Positions 6,270 through 7,677 of a DNA stretch of 7,677 bases are shown here, piece by piece. Under the pieces are notes generated by a model, which saw nothing but the letters and a program-made list of their open reading frames with translations, was not told where the DNA came from and made no database searches. Every line of letters starts with the position of its first letter. The first letter of the stretch is position 1. The stretch is from positions 1-7,677 of the forward strand of contig JALQTG010000028.1 in assembly GCA_023264075.1 (NCBI GenBank), written 5' to 3'. Made by a program: the position numbers and the translations under genes. The stretch comes from Crocinitomicaceae bacterium. GTDB lineage: Bacteria; Bacteroidota; Bacteroidia; Flavobacteriales_D; Crocinitomicaceae.

Positions 6270-6827
6270 TTAAAATATGAGGGGGAAAATTCCAAAGGTC
6301 ATAATTAGACCACCTATAAAAAAGCCTATTACCGCAATAAGAGAGGGTAATTGCAAATCAGCTAGTCCGCTTATCGCATGGCCTGATGTACACCCTCCCG
6401 CGTAACGAGCTCCAAAACCGACCAATAAACCACCTAAAGCAAGAATAAGGAAGCCTTTCAAGGTAAAAACAGCCTCCCAGCTGAATAGCTCTTCGGGTTG
6501 AATAGAAGTTGGATTTGAAAAACCGAGTGCATTCAAATCAGCTATTGTGGCTTCTGCCAATTGAACGGGCTCACCATTTGACATAAATTGGTTCGCTACA
6601 AATCCACCGATAATTGCTCCAGCGAGAAATACGAGATTCCAAATTTGTGCTCTCCAATTGAAATCAAAAAACTTTACTTTTTTTCCTGCACCTCCCACAG
6701 CACAGATTGTTCTCAGATTTGCCGAGAAACCAAACGATTTCCCAAAATAGAGCAGGAAAAACATGATGGAAACGATAACAATACCTGAAAACCACCATGA
6801 CCAAGGTTGTATTAAAAATTCTATCAT
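6270..6827 (-). CDS. YeeE/YedE family sulfur transporter, large subunit
   Basis: A 185-residue membrane protein with hydrophobic spans at about 12-31, 64-81, 121-140 and 162-184. The motif ARYAGGCTSGHAISG (140-154), with C146, is the typical N-terminal-half signature of YeeE/YedE transporters. A second cysteine, C42, sits in the loop GFSANLRTICAVGG. The region between (about 85-118, EPVQLAEAT to PEELFSW) is polar and may be a periplasmic segment. Together with the following 137-residue protein it would make up one complete YeeE-like transporter for thiosulfate or a similar compound. The ATG at 6827 follows the upstream UspA stop by 38 bases; a purine-rich AAGAAAGA lies about seven bases ahead of it and may serve as a weak ribosome binding site. 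Family is clear; substrate is inferred. Confidence 0.9.
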   Translation of the reverse strand: MIEFLIQPWSWWFSGIVIVSIMFFLLYFGKSFGFSANLRTICAVGGAGKKVKFFDFNWRAQIWNLVFLAGAIIGGFVANQFMSNGEPVQLAEATIADLNALGFSNPTSIQPEELFSWEAVFTLKGFLILALGGLLVGFGARYAGGCTSGHAISGLADLQLPSLIAVIGFFIGGLIMTFGIFPLIF

Positions 6828-6865
6828 TTTAAATCTTTCTTAATTAATTTATTGATGTCTTCATG

Positions 6866-7677
6866 TTATTTTATCTTGAACGTAATTAACGGTTTGAACA
6901 TATGATTCACCAAGTTTTCAGCAGCACTACTATGAAATAAGCCGGCTTTTCCATGCGTTCCTATGCACACTAAATCCATATTATTCATTTGATTAAAATG
7001 AATAACTCCCTCTTCAACATCTCGATCAATCAACACATGCGCTTCATAGCCACTCAATCCATGCTTCTCGGCATATCTTTTCATGTTTTCACGAATCTCA
7101 TTGTGTTGCTCTACATTACTGCTTTTACAGATTTGGAGGAAATGAACTTTTGTTTTAAATGCTTCCACAAACGTTTTTAACAATCTCAAGTCTTCATTAC
7201 TTTGCTCAGAAAAATCATGCACTAACAAGATATTCTCCAAATGTAAATCAGAGCGGTCACACATCAATGTCAATAACGGAACATTCGTTCTTCTTGCTAT
7301 CATTTGCGCTTCACTTCCAGAGAAAACCTCTTTTAAACCAGAAGCTCCTTTTGTTCCCATCACAATCAAATCAAACTGATTCTCTTCGGCATATCGCACA
7401 ACTTCTGTGGTTATTTTTCCAAAAATCAAATCCGTAGATATTTCTGAGAAGGACGCGCGCAAATCATTCAATTTAAGGAGTGCTATATTACGTTGCAAAG
7501 AGACAAACTCAGGATCAATTTCACCACATGTTACGACTTCTCCGTCACTACTGAGTGATACCGTATCTGGAACACTCATCACATGTAAAAAAGTGACCTC
7601 CATAGAAATTTTTTGTGCTAATTTCTGAACCATCGTATAGGCATACTCTGCCTGAACAGAAAAATCTGTAGGTATTA
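6866..7677 (-). CDS. Tandem universal stress protein (UspA), 5' end outside window
   Basis: 269 residues are visible. The frame is open to the right edge and begins IPTDFSVQAEYAY, the first beta strand of a Usp domain, so an ATG at 7633 is internal and the true start is beyond 7677, probably only a few codons away. Domain 1 (about 1-138) carries the full nucleotide-binding motif G-2x-G-9x-G-S as GTKGASGLKEVFSGS (107-121). Domain 2 (about 146-269) begins ENILLVHDFSEQS and has GTHGKAGLFHSSAAE (239-253), where the final G-S/T is replaced by A-E, so ATP binding there is doubtful. Tandem Usp proteins are cytoplasmic stress or energy-state proteins. It leads the YeeE/YedE pair by 38 bases and is probably co-transcribed with it. 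It has no membrane segment. The role relative to the transporter is unknown. Confidence 0.93.
   Translation of the reverse strand, partial: IPTDFSVQAEYAYTMVQKLAQKISMEVTFLHVMSVPDTVSLSSDGEVVTCGEIDPEFVSLQRNIALLKLNDLRASFSEISTDLIFGKITTEVVRYAEENQFDLIVMGTKGASGLKEVFSGSEAQMIARRTNVPLLTLMCDRSDLHLENILLVHDFSEQSNEDLRLLKTFVEAFKTKVHFLQICKSSNVEQHNEIRENMKRYAEKHGLSGYEAHVLIDRDVEEGVIHFNQMNNMDLVCIGTHGKAGLFHSSAAENLVNHMFKPLITFKIK

Noticed and set aside
7631..7633. ATG at 7633 as the start of the UspA gene
   Set aside because: The frame continues upstream to the window edge with IPTDFS, the conserved first strand of a Usp domain, so the start lies outside.

Overview
The window looks like a piece of a low-GC Bacteroidota chromosome, most likely a flavobacterium-like organism. 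The reasons are the AT-rich sequence, starts mostly without a clear Shine-Dalgarno sequence, candidate promoters of the Bacteroidota type (TAnnTTTG-like -7 boxes), the Bacteroidota-style variant of the Lgt signature, a PorT-type outer-membrane beta-barrel protein, and a split YeeE/YedE transporter next to a tandem UspA protein. This placement is inference from sequence style; no search was run.

Layout. (1) Positions 1-3264, minus strand: a four-gene run, lgt -> nitronate monooxygenase/FabK-like flavoenzyme -> active M16 zinc peptidase -> M16 partner subunit (cut by the window edge). The last two junctions are one-base TAATG stop/start overlaps. (2) Positions 3265-3724: a 460-bp divergent intergenic region with candidate promoters for both sides and a perfect ACTGAT-N4-ATCAGT palindrome placed like an activator site for the rightward gene. 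(3) Positions 3725-4804, plus strand: trhO, a rhodanese-type tRNA U34 hydroxylase, followed by a strong intrinsic terminator. (4) Positions 4922-5764, plus strand: an outer-membrane beta-barrel gene that stays in one reading frame but is interrupted by two in-frame stop codons, a TAG exactly at the predicted signal-peptide cleavage point and a TAA in the middle of the barrel. (5) Positions 5784-5821: a 14-bp-stem hairpin terminator shared by two convergent units. (6) Positions 5837-7677, minus strand: a tandem UspA protein (cut by the right edge) -> YeeE/YedE large subunit -> YeeE/YedE small subunit (DUF6691-like), probably one operon for uptake of thiosulfate or a related sulfur compound with a linked stress protein.

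Most of the window is ordinary housekeeping and accessory content. The items most worth a second look are the double-stop, single-frame beta-barrel gene, the Fnr-like palindrome before trhO, the distribution of exactly three cysteines over the two YeeE/YedE chains, and the loss of the zinc motif in the second M16 protein. I did not find evidence of a wholly new system, phage, CRISPR array, transposon or RNA gene.
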